DNA of 64,000 nt from Nitrospirota bacterium (GTDB lineage: Bacteria > Nitrospirota > Leptospirillia > Leptospirillales > Leptospirillaceae), in NCBI GenBank assembly GCA_021810805.1, contig JAJZHW010000001.1, forward strand, positions 241,159 through 305,158, read 5' to 3'. Shown piece by piece: positions 55,240 through 64,000 of this stretch. Numbering within the stretch: position 1 is the stretch's first letter; the number at the start of each line of letters is the position of its first letter. Made by a program: the position numbers and the translations under genes. Under the pieces are notes generated by a model. It was not told the origin of the DNA. It ran no database searches and worked only from the letters and a program-made list of their open reading frames with translations.

Positions 55240-57183
55240 ATGGGGCTGATCCGTGAACTGCCGGCAGCCCTGGTCAATCAGATCGCCGCCGGGGAGGTTG
55301 TCGAGCGTCCCGCCTCCGTTTTAAAGGAACTCCTGGAAAACAGCCTCGATGCCGGAGCGAAGAGGATATCCGTAGTCACAGACCTCTCGGGAGAGGGGCT
55401 CGTTCGCGTCGAGGATAATGGTTCGGGAATCATGAATGAGGATCTCCCCCGCGCCTTTCTTCGTCATGCCACAAGCAAAATCGCCTCCTTTGATGATCTT
55501 GTTCACGCGAAGTCCATGGGGTTTAGGGGAGAAGCTCTCGCCTCGATTGCCTCAGTGGCGCGGGTGACGGTAGAGACGCGCCATCAATCGGAGGAGACAG
55601 GCACTCGTCTGGAGATTGTTCCGGGTGAGGATCCCCGGCTCTCTTCCTGGGCCGGCCCTGTCGGAACCTCCATCACTGTTCGAGATCTTTTTTTTAATGT
55701 TCCCGTTCGGAAAAAGTATCTCCGCTCTCATCAAACGGAGCAGGGCCATCTTACCGAGGCCTTTCACCGTGTGGCTCTCGGCTTTCCTGACGTTCATTTT
55801 GAGCTTGCCACCTCCTCCCGAAAGATCTTCTCCCTTCCCTCCCGTCCCACTCCCCTTCTACGCATTCTCGATCTTTATCCGTCGTTTCAGGAGGATGATC
55901 TCCTTTTTCATGAACGAGGGGGCGAGGATCTTCGAGTCTCTCTGGTTTTCCTGCGCCCGGACCGTCTTCGAAAGGATCGCCAGTATCAGCATTTATTCAT
56001 CAACCGACGCTGGATTCGCCATCCTGCGCTTTTCGAGGCGATCACCCAAGGGGCCTCCGGGAGGATCTCCCGGGACCTTCACCCGGGGGTCTGGGTCTAC
56101 CTCGATCTCCCCCCCGATCGCCTCGATGTGAATGTCCACCCCACCAAGCGTGAAGTGCGTCTCCTTGAGGGGGATAGAATTTTTTCGCTCCTTCGCCGAG
56201 TGATCTCAGAGGCCTTTGAGTTGTTCTCGGAAGGGGCAAGGCCAGAGAGGACGGGAACCACGACGTCCCTTTACGAGGCGCCCCTCCTGTCGTCAACCCG
56301 CGGGGGCGGGGACGAGGTTCGGGACGGGGACACGAAGATCCCCCCCGCCTCGGGAGACTCTGCATCAAAGGAGAACGTCGCCCCTTCTTCGGAGTCCTCT
56401 GCCCTTACCAAGGAAGACAATGGTTTTCTTCCGCGGGATTCTTCTCGTCCTCGCGCCGGTTCCGCTTTTTTCCCTCGGGGGGAAAGTTCTTCCTCACTCT
56501 TTCCTGCCGAGAGGAAGGAGGAGGGTTCGCGACCCTCCTTTCGGGGGATCCCGGAGGTGCTGAAGTCTCTTCCTTCTGTCTTCGCCGGAAAAAGGCCTGA
56601 TCCGAGTGAGATTTCTGTGGTGGGTCAGTGGGTTGGAACATATCTTGTGGCCCTGGCAGGAGAGGATCTTTGGCTTGTGGACTGGCATACAGCCCATGAG
56701 AGAGTCAATTATGACCGCTATCGCAAGTCACTTCTGGGCGACGGCGGGGGAGGCTTCCGGCGAGCCTTGCTCTTCCCTCTCTCCTATCGTGTGGCTCCCT
56801 CGATCGCCGACAACCTCGATAGTCGCCTTGAAGAGCTGGCCCATTTGGGCTTCGATATTGATCGAACCGGTCCCGATCTCTTTCGCATTCGTGCAGTTCC
56901 TGTCCTGCTTGATGAACAGGATCCCGCCCGGGCGCTCGATGAGCTGGGTGTTCAAACCCGGGGCTTTGAGATTCCCGTTCTTCGCTCCGACCGTATTGAT
57001 GAAACATTGATGACCCTTTCCTGCCATCGAAGTGTCCGGAGAAATGATGTCTTCGCCCCGGATGAAGGTCTTCGGCTCATTCTGGAGCTTCTATCCTCCG
57101 AACACCCCTACAGCTGTCCTCATGGAAGACCCACGATCTTGTCCCTTGGCCGGTCGGCCGTCGACTCATGGTTCGGTCGCTAG
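55240..57183 (+). CDS. mutL: DNA mismatch repair protein MutL
   Basis: LVNQIAAGEVVERPASVLKELLENSLDAGA, GFRGEALASIASV. Confidence 0.96.
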   Translation: MGLIRELPAALVNQIAAGEVVERPASVLKELLENSLDAGAKRISVVTDLSGEGLVRVEDNGSGIMNEDLPRAFLRHATSKIASFDDLVHAKSMGFRGEALASIASVARVTVETRHQSEETGTRLEIVPGEDPRLSSWAGPVGTSITVRDLFFNVPVRKKYLRSHQTEQGHLTEAFHRVALGFPDVHFELATSSRKIFSLPSRPTPLLRILDLYPSFQEDDLLFHERGGEDLRVSLVFLRPDRLRKDRQYQHLFINRRWIRHPALFEAITQGASGRISRDLHPGVWVYLDLPPDRLDVNVHPTKREVRLLEGDRIFSLLRRVISEAFELFSEGARPERTGTTTSLYEAPLLSSTRGGGDEVRDGDTKIPPASGDSASKENVAPSSESSALTKEDNGFLPRDSSRPRAGSAFFPRGESSSSLFPAERKEEGSRPSFRGIPEVLKSLPSVFAGKRPDPSEISVVGQWVGTYLVALAGEDLWLVDWHTAHERVNYDRYRKSLLGDGGGGFRRALLFPLSYRVAPSIADNLDSRLEELAHLGFDIDRTGPDLFRIRAVPVLLDEQDPARALDELGVQTRGFEIPVLRSDRIDETLMTLSCHRSVRRNDVFAPDEGLRLILELLSSEHPYSCPHGRPTILSLGRSAVDSWFGR

Positions 57184-58085
57184 CACCCATTGATCTGGTG
57201 ATTGCCGGTCCGACCGCTTCGGGCAAGAGCCAGCTTGCCATGAGGTGGGCCCGGGAAATCGGGGGGGAAATCGTCTCCGCCGACAGCCGCCAGATCTACC
57301 GGGAAATCTCTGTGGGAACGGGGAAGCCCTCCCTTTCGGATCAGGAGGCTGTTCCCCACCATACCATTGATCTCTGCTCAATTCGCGATGTCTATAGTGC
57401 CGGAGCTTTTGTCAGAGACGCCCGCCGCGCGATTGAAAAGATCCAGGCCCGTGGAAATAAGGTGATTGTCTGTGGAGGAACAGGACTTTACATCAAAGCA
57501 CTTCTGGAAGGGATCGTCGATCTTCCTGAAAGCGATAGCACCTCCAGCGAGACCTTTCGAGAGTCCATGGAAGAGTTCTCCACACCCACCCTTTATTTAA
57601 GGCTTATGGAGCTTGATCCGGAGCGGGCTAGGCTTCTCTCACCAAGGGATCGGGTTAGAATTCTTCGGGGGCTTTTTCTTCATGAGTTAACGGGGCTTCC
57701 CCCCACAGAGCTTTATCGCCGCTCGCGGGGACAAGCTCTTTCCTTTCGCTCATTCATTGTCCTTTCTCCCGATCGAGAGACCCTTTATGCCTCCATTGAA
57801 CGCCGTGTGGCTCTCATGCTTGATGAAGGTTGGGTTGCGGAGGTGGAGGATCTTCTGTCCCAGGGGTGCAATCCCGAGTGGCCAGGGTTTGCAAGTTTGG
57901 GGTACCGGGAGGTTGTGGCACACCTCGATGGGCGGCTGGCCTTGGGGGAGCTTCGGGAGGCCATTGTGCGAAAGACCCGTCAATATGCGAAAAGACAGGT
58001 CACATGGTTTCGCCATATGGCCGGAGCTATTCCTGTTGATCCGGCAAAAGCCCCGCATTCTCTTGGAGTCTCCTTCAAAATATGA
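57168..58085 (+). CDS. miaA: tRNA dimethylallyltransferase
   Basis: VIAGPTASGKSQLA, SADSRQIYREISVGTGKPS, GGTGLYIKALLEG, RQYAKRQVTWFR. Confidence 0.95.
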   Translation: MVRSLAPIDLVIAGPTASGKSQLAMRWAREIGGEIVSADSRQIYREISVGTGKPSLSDQEAVPHHTIDLCSIRDVYSAGAFVRDARRAIEKIQARGNKVIVCGGTGLYIKALLEGIVDLPESDSTSSETFRESMEEFSTPTLYLRLMELDPERARLLSPRDRVRILRGLFLHELTGLPPTELYRRSRGQALSFRSFIVLSPDRETLYASIERRVALMLDEGWVAEVEDLLSQGCNPEWPGFASLGYREVVAHLDGRLALGELREAIVRKTRQYAKRQVTWFRHMAGAIPVDPAKAPHSLGVSFKI

Positions 58086-58109
58086 TAAAATCCTGAAAAT
58101 TTTCGAATA

Positions 58110-59081
58110 ATGAACGGCTTGATAATGATGGAGGATTGTGTGGCGCAGGGAGTCAAAAGGCCCGTGGGCAAGAAGAGTGCAGGGGAGATCAATAGGGCTC
58201 CCATTGGTGTGATAGGCGGTTCCGGACTATACCAGCTCAAGGGATTGTCGGATCTTGTTCCGACAGTTGTCGAGACGCCCTGGGGACAACCCTCCGATCC
58301 CTATATGACGGGATTTCTCGGTGGCATTCCTGTGGTCTTTCTCTCCCGTCATGGCGCAGGCCATCGCTATCTTCCCGGAGAGGTCAATTACCGGGCAAAC
58401 ATAGCAGGGTTTGTTGCTCTTGGTGTCAAGAGAATCCTTTCAGTTTCAGCTGTTGGCTCCCTTCGGGAGGAGATTGTTCCCGGCGACATGGTGGTGATTG
58501 ACCAATTCATCGATGGAACCAAGGGCCGACCCTCCACTTTTTATGGCCAGGGCGCAGTCGGTCATACCGGCTTTGCCCATCCGATTTGCGATGATCTTGC
58601 CAAAACCCTTGTGGGAGCCTGTCGGGCCTCAGATGTTCGTCACCATGTGGGAGGGACCTATTACTGCATGGAGGGTCCAGCCTTCTCCACTCAGGCGGAG
58701 TCATTCCTCTATCGGCAATTTGGCGCCGATGTTATTGGAATGACGAATGTCACCGAAGCCAGGCTGGCTCGGGAGGCGGGACTTTGTTATGCAACGCTGG
58801 CGCTCTCGACGGATTTTGACTGTTGGCATCCCGACCATGATGCAGTTACCGTGTCGGAGGTCCTTGAGGTCATTTCAAGAAATGTCGCAAACGCCAACCG
58901 TATCCTCGCCCATGCCCTTGCGGCTGTTCGAAGTCATCCTCCCTGCTCTTGTCAGCAGGCTCCCCTTAATGCCCTGATCACCCACCGGGATATGATTCCC
59001 CCGGCAACCCGCGAGCGGCTGGCCTTCTTGGGGCTGCTTCCTCGGGAGGCCTCCATGTCTTCCCACGGATGGAGGCCATGA
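58110..59081 (+). CDS. mtnP: S-methyl-5'-thioadenosine phosphorylase family
   Basis: IGVIGGSGLYQLKGL, SRHGAGHRYLPGEVNYRANI, YYCMEGPAFSTQAES, GMTNVTEARLAREAGLCYATL. Confidence 0.94.
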   Translation: MNGLIMMEDCVAQGVKRPVGKKSAGEINRAPIGVIGGSGLYQLKGLSDLVPTVVETPWGQPSDPYMTGFLGGIPVVFLSRHGAGHRYLPGEVNYRANIAGFVALGVKRILSVSAVGSLREEIVPGDMVVIDQFIDGTKGRPSTFYGQGAVGHTGFAHPICDDLAKTLVGACRASDVRHHVGGTYYCMEGPAFSTQAESFLYRQFGADVIGMTNVTEARLAREAGLCYATLALSTDFDCWHPDHDAVTVSEVLEVISRNVANANRILAHALAAVRSHPPCSCQQAPLNALITHRDMIPPATRERLAFLGLLPREASMSSHGWRP

Positions 59082-60016
59082 GTCCCAATCTCGTAATTGT
59101 GGGGACGGTAGCCCTTGATGATGTGACGACTCCCTTCGGAACAGTCAATCGTGCCTTGGGAGGATCGGCTTTTTACGGGGCGATTGCCGCCTCTTACTGG
59201 ACATCGGTAGGGATTGTTGCTGTCGTCGGAGAGGACTATCCGGAGACCGGCCTTAATCTCCTTGCCTCCCGGGGAATCGACGCCCGCGGGCTGGAGCGAA
59301 GCTCCGAGAAGACCTTTGCCTGGACGGGAGAATACTCCTATGATCTGAACACGGCAATTACCCGAGATACCCGTCTGAATTGCCTGCTTTCTTTCGATCC
59401 CAAGGTGGCGCTCCATTATCCACGTCCGGAGACACTCTTTTTGGCCAATGTTGACCCGGAAATCCAGGGAAGGATTCTCGATCAGCTCTCGGATCGCCCC
59501 CGCCTTGTGGCTCTCGATACGATGAATTACTGGATTGAATCCAAGAAGGAGGCGCTTCTCAAGGTTCTTCGCAGGACCGATCTCCTGACAATCAATGAAT
59601 CTGAGGCACGGATGCTCACTGGTGAGTTTAACCTTGTGCGGGCGGCCGATGCCATTAGGAAAATGGGTCCCAAGATCATAGTCCTGAAAAAAGGGGAGCA
59701 CGGAGCCCTTGTTTTTTATGAAGGAGGGATCTTTGCCTCTCCCGCGATGCCGCTTGAGGTTGTCAAGGATCCCACCGGGGCAGGGGACTCCTTTGCGGGA
59801 GGCCTTCTGGGTTACCTGACTCGTCATGCCAAGCTTTCTCCGGAGTTTTTGCGCCAGGCCGCCATTGTCGGCTCCACGATGGCCTCCTTTTGTGTCTCGG
59901 ATTTTGGGGTGGCCGGAACTAAGGAGTTGACTATGGACCAAATTTCACGAAGAACCGGAGAATTCCTCGACCTTACGGCATTCCCCCGGATCGATATCGG
60001 AGACCGGAGGCTTTAG
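59069..60016 (+). CDS. PfkB-family carbohydrate kinase
   Basis: GGSAFYGAIAAS; KDPTGAGDSFAGGLLGYL. Confidence 0.92.
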   Translation: MEAMSPNLVIVGTVALDDVTTPFGTVNRALGGSAFYGAIAASYWTSVGIVAVVGEDYPETGLNLLASRGIDARGLERSSEKTFAWTGEYSYDLNTAITRDTRLNCLLSFDPKVALHYPRPETLFLANVDPEIQGRILDQLSDRPRLVALDTMNYWIESKKEALLKVLRRTDLLTINESEARMLTGEFNLVRAADAIRKMGPKIIVLKKGEHGALVFYEGGIFASPAMPLEVVKDPTGAGDSFAGGLLGYLTRHAKLSPEFLRQAAIVGSTMASFCVSDFGVAGTKELTMDQISRRTGEFLDLTAFPRIDIGDRRL

Positions 60017-60017
60017 C

Positions 60018-60863
60018 TTGACCTGTGCGGAGGGGAGGTGTCCGGCAGGATGGCGGGCAGTATGCTTGTTTGCGGCATTGGCGACCCTTTCTGCATGCCA
60101 CCGGGGCGTCTCCCCACGAAATCATCATATGGCCATTGAGCATTATAATGGAGGGCTTCGCAGTCTTCAGAACCACCAGCTTCAAGCAGCGTTTTGGGAA
60201 TTTGAGTATGCCAATCACCTCGATCCTCATATCCCAAAGGTTCACTATTCCTTGGGCCATGTGTATTATCTCATGCATGACCTCACTGATGCCCAGATCG
60301 AATTTCGACGGGCGCTCAAGAATAACGATGATCCATCCTCGACCTATAACTATCTCGGCAAGATTGCCCTTGAAAAGAAGCAGTATAAAGAGGCCCTCAA
60401 GGACTTTCACAAAGCCCTGAAAAATACCCTCAACAAGACTCCCTACTTTCCGCTTGCAAATATTGGCAAGACCTATATGGTCATGGGAAAGTTTGAAAAG
60501 GCCAAAGAGTATTTCGCCAAGGCTATCCTGCGAAACGATCGGTTTCTTCCTGCCTATTTCTGGCTTGGGAAAGTCCATATGTCTGAGGGGGCCTATGAAA
60601 AGGCCATCGCGGACTTCTCGGAGACGATCCGCCTTGCTCCGACCTTTTCGTCAGGCTACTTTGAGCTTGGCAGGGCCTACCTGAAGCTTGAGGATCAGAC
60701 CCGGGCCGCGGAGGCATTCGGTGAGGCCGTTCGGCTTGATCCGACTTCTAAGGTAGGGGTTCGGGCGAAGCGATATTTACTCCTTCTTCCGGAGATATTG
60801 AGAAAAAATCAGCAGGGGGCCTTGCCTTTGGCTCCGAACAAGAGCCAATTTCCGAAACCTTAG
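60018..60863 (+). CDS. TPR lipoprotein (PilF/Tgt-like)
   Basis: Lipobox TLSAC; multiple TPRs. Confidence 0.8.
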   Translation: MTCAEGRCPAGWRAVCLFAALATLSACHRGVSPRNHHMAIEHYNGGLRSLQNHQLQAAFWEFEYANHLDPHIPKVHYSLGHVYYLMHDLTDAQIEFRRALKNNDDPSSTYNYLGKIALEKKQYKEALKDFHKALKNTLNKTPYFPLANIGKTYMVMGKFEKAKEYFAKAILRNDRFLPAYFWLGKVHMSEGAYEKAIADFSETIRLAPTFSSGYFELGRAYLKLEDQTRAAEAFGEAVRLDPTSKVGVRAKRYLLLLPEILRKNQQGALPLAPNKSQFPKP

Positions 60864-60911
60864 GAAAGCAGTTCGCTCATCAACCAGATCCTGAAAAATA
60901 AAGGGCCAGCC

Positions 60912-62033
60912 ATGGCGCACGAGGACAACGCTTTCCCCAACGAGGAGAACCGGATGAATGAGCCGGTTTATTCTGAGCCAGTTTCTTCCATTCTCCTCCG
61001 CGCTCGCGAGGCCCGAGCAATGACGATCGATGATGTTGACCGAGTGACCCATATCAGCCCGGGTTGGGTGTCCGTGATGGAGAGGGGAGACTGGAGTCAG
61101 TATCCCAGCATGGTTTATGCCCGTGGCCATGTCAAAGTCTATGCGGAATTTCTTGGGCTCGATGTTCCGGCGACCCTTCGCCAGTTTCAGCTGGATTGGA
61201 GCCAAGTTGTCCCCTCTGAACTTCCTGAAAACAACGGAAAGACCACGTCCATGAAACCCATTGGACAATCTTCAGGGGATACGAGGCTTTATTGGCTGGC
61301 GGCCGCCATCGTTGCGGTTCTTCTCCTGGGAGGGCTAGCCGTAAAGAGCGAACGGAAATCACCGGCTCCAAAAACACCGGTTTTGTCCAGCACGCCGCCT
61401 CCGACTGCTGTCGTCCCTCCTCCAGCGCCAGCGTCGGTGCCCCCCGTGAATTCATCGACGACACCCTCTCCATCCCCTTCAACTCCGGTTTCCGTTGGGC
61501 AGTCGCCTTCCCCGTCATCGACTCTCTCAGCTCCCGCGCCCTCTGTGCCTTTGACTCCTTCTCCAACGGAAGGGGGAGCTTCTCCGTCAAATCGTTTGAC
61601 ACTTAAGATGGTAGGACTCAAGAATGTCTGGGTTGTTATTTCTGTGGACGATGGAACCGTTCGACGCTTTCACCTGAGCCCCGGAGATGAACGAACACTC
61701 GTTGGCCGAAATTTCATGACATTTTCTACGCAGTCAGGGGATGGATTGGCCCTCTTCCTCAATGGAAAGCGCCTTGGGCTCGCAGGGCCCACCTCTGCGC
61801 CGGTTCTCCATCGACGCCTTAACCGGCAGACGCTCCACCATTTGAAGGTGGTTGTTGCAGCCCACTCTTCTTCAAGTGCCACCAACTTAAAATCGTCATC
61901 AACTTCCCTGGGGCAGACGAAGGGTGGGGCAGTCGCTCCTGCTTCGAAAACACCCTCTCAGCCGGTGAGCGAAATTCCTTTGGCACCTTCGACTCCTAAT
62001 GCGTCTTCGACTTCCTCTGGAGGTTCCCACTGA
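60912..62033 (+). CDS. RodZ-like protein: HTH_25, TM, Pro/Ser-rich linker, DUF4115-like C-terminal domain
   Basis: LLRAREARAMTIDDVDRVTHISPGWVSVMERGDWSQYPSMVYARGHVKVYAEFLGLD; TM; PSTPVSVGQ-type linker. Confidence 0.87.
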   Translation: MAHEDNAFPNEENRMNEPVYSEPVSSILLRAREARAMTIDDVDRVTHISPGWVSVMERGDWSQYPSMVYARGHVKVYAEFLGLDVPATLRQFQLDWSQVVPSELPENNGKTTSMKPIGQSSGDTRLYWLAAAIVAVLLLGGLAVKSERKSPAPKTPVLSSTPPPTAVVPPPAPASVPPVNSSTTPSPSPSTPVSVGQSPSPSSTLSAPAPSVPLTPSPTEGGASPSNRLTLKMVGLKNVWVVISVDDGTVRRFHLSPGDERTLVGRNFMTFSTQSGDGLALFLNGKRLGLAGPTSAPVLHRRLNRQTLHHLKVVVAAHSSSSATNLKSSSTSLGQTKGGAVAPASKTPSQPVSEIPLAPSTPNASSTSSGGSH

Positions 62034-63031
62034 TGCGCCGAATATTGTCTCGAGTCCTTACCCTTTCGCTCCTTGTCCTGATGATCGGAACCTCCTCGTG
62101 TGCTCAGCCCCCAGTGGTGCTTAACTACAGCCCGAACTTTGGAGAGACACAGCCCAATCAGTTCCGGTCGTCCTTGCGGTTTGGTTTTGTGACCTTTGAT
62201 GATCAGCGGGTGGCAAAGCGGCTGATGGGGGATACGACCCTGATTGGTTGGGGATCCAATACCTTCCACACCCGGCAGAATGTGCCGGCACATGTGACGA
62301 AGGCCTTTGTTGACACATACCAATACCTTGGACTTAAAGCTGTCTGGATAAAAACTCCTCCGGACAACTTTTCATTCTCAACTAAAACATGGGTCACATC
62401 GTTGAGAACCCGCTACCCCAATGTTGACATCTTTGTCATCGGAAAGATTCGAAATTACGAGTTTCTTCTTCGCTCCGGAGGGCTTAGTGGGGCGGTTAAG
62501 GGAAAGTTTAGCGCGCTTGCTGCAACGACTCAAGCTCGGGTCGAGCTCTATTATCTCGATAGTGAGTCAGGTCGGATCATTTGGGGCAACACCCTCCATC
62601 ATGATACCTACGACCGTAAGGTGTCTAAAAAGGCTCCCACCGACTATGCATCGATGCGTCTCGATGAGGCTCTTCACAATGTCATCTTGCAGTCAATTGA
62701 TCGGGTGCTACCTAAGATTAACTCCAAGAGTCCTGGATCTGTGCAGCTCCTCTCTGGGATGATGGCCGATGTTCCCAAGACACCCGAAGGGAAAACTGCT
62801 GGAGCTGTTCCCGCAGACAAGGGAAGGATTGAAGTTGTCTCAAAGCCTTCCGGGGCCAAGGTCTATCTTGATGGAATCTACTATGGAGTCACCCCTCTCG
62901 CGTTGGACATTACTCCTGGCGTCCATCTCCTGAAGGTTAAAAAAGACGGTTTTGAAACCGGGCGGGATAAGGTGGGGGTTGTGGCAGGCAAGGTCACTCC
63001 CTGGAAAGGTGTCCTTCCGGCCAAGAATTGA
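62033..63031 (+). CDS. PEGA-domain lipoprotein
   Basis: Lipobox GTSSC; IEVVSKPSGAKVYLDGIYYGVTPLALDITPGVHLLKVKKDGFE. Confidence 0.82.
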   Translation: MRRILSRVLTLSLLVLMIGTSSCAQPPVVLNYSPNFGETQPNQFRSSLRFGFVTFDDQRVAKRLMGDTTLIGWGSNTFHTRQNVPAHVTKAFVDTYQYLGLKAVWIKTPPDNFSFSTKTWVTSLRTRYPNVDIFVIGKIRNYEFLLRSGGLSGAVKGKFSALAATTQARVELYYLDSESGRIIWGNTLHHDTYDRKVSKKAPTDYASMRLDEALHNVILQSIDRVLPKINSKSPGSVQLLSGMMADVPKTPEGKTAGAVPADKGRIEVVSKPSGAKVYLDGIYYGVTPLALDITPGVHLLKVKKDGFETGRDKVGVVAGKVTPWKGVLPAKN

Positions 63032-63064
63032 CAGAGCCTTGGCTCTCTTTGTTTTAACCCAATT

Positions 63065-63105
63065 CCCGGAGGAGGCACGAGTTCGTTCTTGCCTCCGGGT
63101 TTTTC
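63065..63105 (+). terminator. Intrinsic terminator after the PEGA lipoprotein gene
   Basis: CCCGGAGGAGGCA ... TGCCTCCGGG followed by TTTTTC. Confidence 0.8.
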
Positions 63106-63149
63106 TTTCGCTATCATAACCACTGCTTCTTTCCACTACAGGTTAATCT

Positions 63150-63224
63150 GCCGGCGTAGCACAGTGGTAGTGCAGTCGATTCGTAATCGACAGGTCGTCG
63201 GTTCAATCCCGACCGCCGGCTCCA
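63150..63224 (+). tRNA. tRNA-Thr (anticodon CGT)
   Basis: GCCGGCG/CGCCGGC acceptor, GTCGA-TTCGTAA-TCGAC anticodon arm, GTCGGTTCAATCCCGAC T arm, encoded TCCA end. Confidence 0.95.
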
Positions 63225-63313
63225 GTTTTCAAGCCATTTCGATATTCTTCCCAACCTGATCTTACCCCGATTTACCCTCTTTGTTGCAACAAAATCTGCA
63301 ACAGATTTTTCCC

Positions 63314-64000
63314 CTATTTTCCGCGTTTCCCGTTGGCGATCCTGTTGACCAGCTGGCGAGAGGTCCCGACCGATTTCGCTATGGCGCTTTGTTTCATGCC
63401 CTGGCCAAGCATGGTCCGGATCCGGTCGGCTTTCATGGAGGTTTTCTCGAAACCGGAGGAGAAATACGCCTCGGCCGCCCGGAGCCAGAAAAGAACCCCG
63501 CTGACGGGCCACGGCGATGGGGGAATGTCTCCCAGGCCAATCCCCATGTCTTTTACCGCCGTTTCCCAATCGGACACCGAGAGAGCCTTTTGGATCCGTT
63601 CGAACACATGGGGGGCGTCTTTTTCGAGACGACGGGCCAGATCTTCTCTGGCGGAAGACCAGGACCGGCCGATATTCCCGGAAAGAATCCTCTCGTCCGG
63701 ACCGGCGAGTCGGAACCTGGCATGGCTAAGAACCTTCGTGCGATGAAATGCTTCCGACGGCTTTTTTCTCAAGTAAGCATTCGTTATAGCCCTCAACGTG
63801 GGCAGGACAGGGTTCGAGGGGGCTGGTGCCGGGAATATCAGGGTGGATGGGAGTTTTCGAAGGTCCGGCAAAAGTGTCAGTGGGAAGTGTAAAATCCCCC
63901 CCAAGTGGGAAATGAAAAATCCCCCCTCCCAACTGAGGAGGAGAGATGGAACACGAGGGTCATCAGGGAGAAAAAAGAGATATTCTTCTTTCCGGAACAC
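63314..64000 (-). CDS. HTH-containing protein, start uncertain; ORF open to window edge
   Basis: C-terminal KADRIRTMLGQGMKQSAIAKSVGTSRQLVNRIANGKRGK is a recognisable HTH; the upstream part of the ORF overlaps a possible IS end. Confidence 0.5.
   Translation of the reverse strand: MFRKEEYLFFLPDDPRVPSLLLSWEGGFFISHLGGILHFPLTLLPDLRKLPSTLIFPAPAPSNPVLPTLRAITNAYLRKKPSEAFHRTKVLSHARFRLAGPDERILSGNIGRSWSSAREDLARRLEKDAPHVFERIQKALSVSDWETAVKDMGIGLGDIPPSPWPVSGVLFWLRAAEAYFSSGFEKTSMKADRIRTMLGQGMKQSAIAKSVGTSRQLVNRIANGKRGK
63880..63927. repeat. Two 25-bp-period direct repeats GTGGGAARTGWAAAATCCCCCC
   Basis: Copies at 63880-63902 and 63905-63927; resembles the multiple terminal repeats of IS21-family ends. Confidence 0.45.

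Noticed and set aside
63114-63569. Minus-strand ORF containing RSGLNRRPVDYESTALPLCYAG
   Set aside because: Classic spurious translation across a tRNA (tRNA-Thr, reverse strand).

Overview
Dense GC-rich bacterial chromosomal window, consistent with an acidophilic Leptospirillum-type Nitrospirota (inference from gene content, not a database match). Most of it is core genome: nadC-birA-coaX, an HlyD/TolC efflux pair, a PAS/GGDEF protein, mdh, lptC-lptA-lptB-rpoN-hpf-rapZ, aroC-aroK-aroB, queF, D-2-hydroxyacid dehydrogenase, Sir2, photolyase, tolQ-R-A-B-cpoB, mutL-miaA-mtnP, and three tRNAs (Val-TAC, Asp-GTC, Thr-CGT). Four parts deserve follow-up. (1) A complete Pel exopolysaccharide locus (about 21.3-35.0 kb) in which PelA appears split: the hydrolase is a separate gene between pelC and pelD, and the deacetylase is fused in frame to the C-terminus of PelG. 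PelD also carries a long C-terminal extension. (2) A compact 7.2 kb integrative element (36233-43428) in the 3' end of tRNA-Val, bounded by a 30-bp perfect direct repeat. It has a P4-type integrase, GGGGGTATC arm-like sites at both ends, a structured leader with two copies of an anti-Shine-Dalgarno repeat before an AlpA gene, a primase/VapE-like replication gene with 12 GGAACA iteron-like sites flanking an AT-rich core in its 3' end, several orphan ORFs, and a small basic protein gene bracketed by four 12-bp palindromes. No capsid or tail genes were seen. (3) A monoheme cytochrome-porin fusion (Cyc2-like architecture) at 48.8-50.5 kb. (4) Two lipoproteins with Met-rich MPMM tails. The right edge may contain the start of an IS21-like element.
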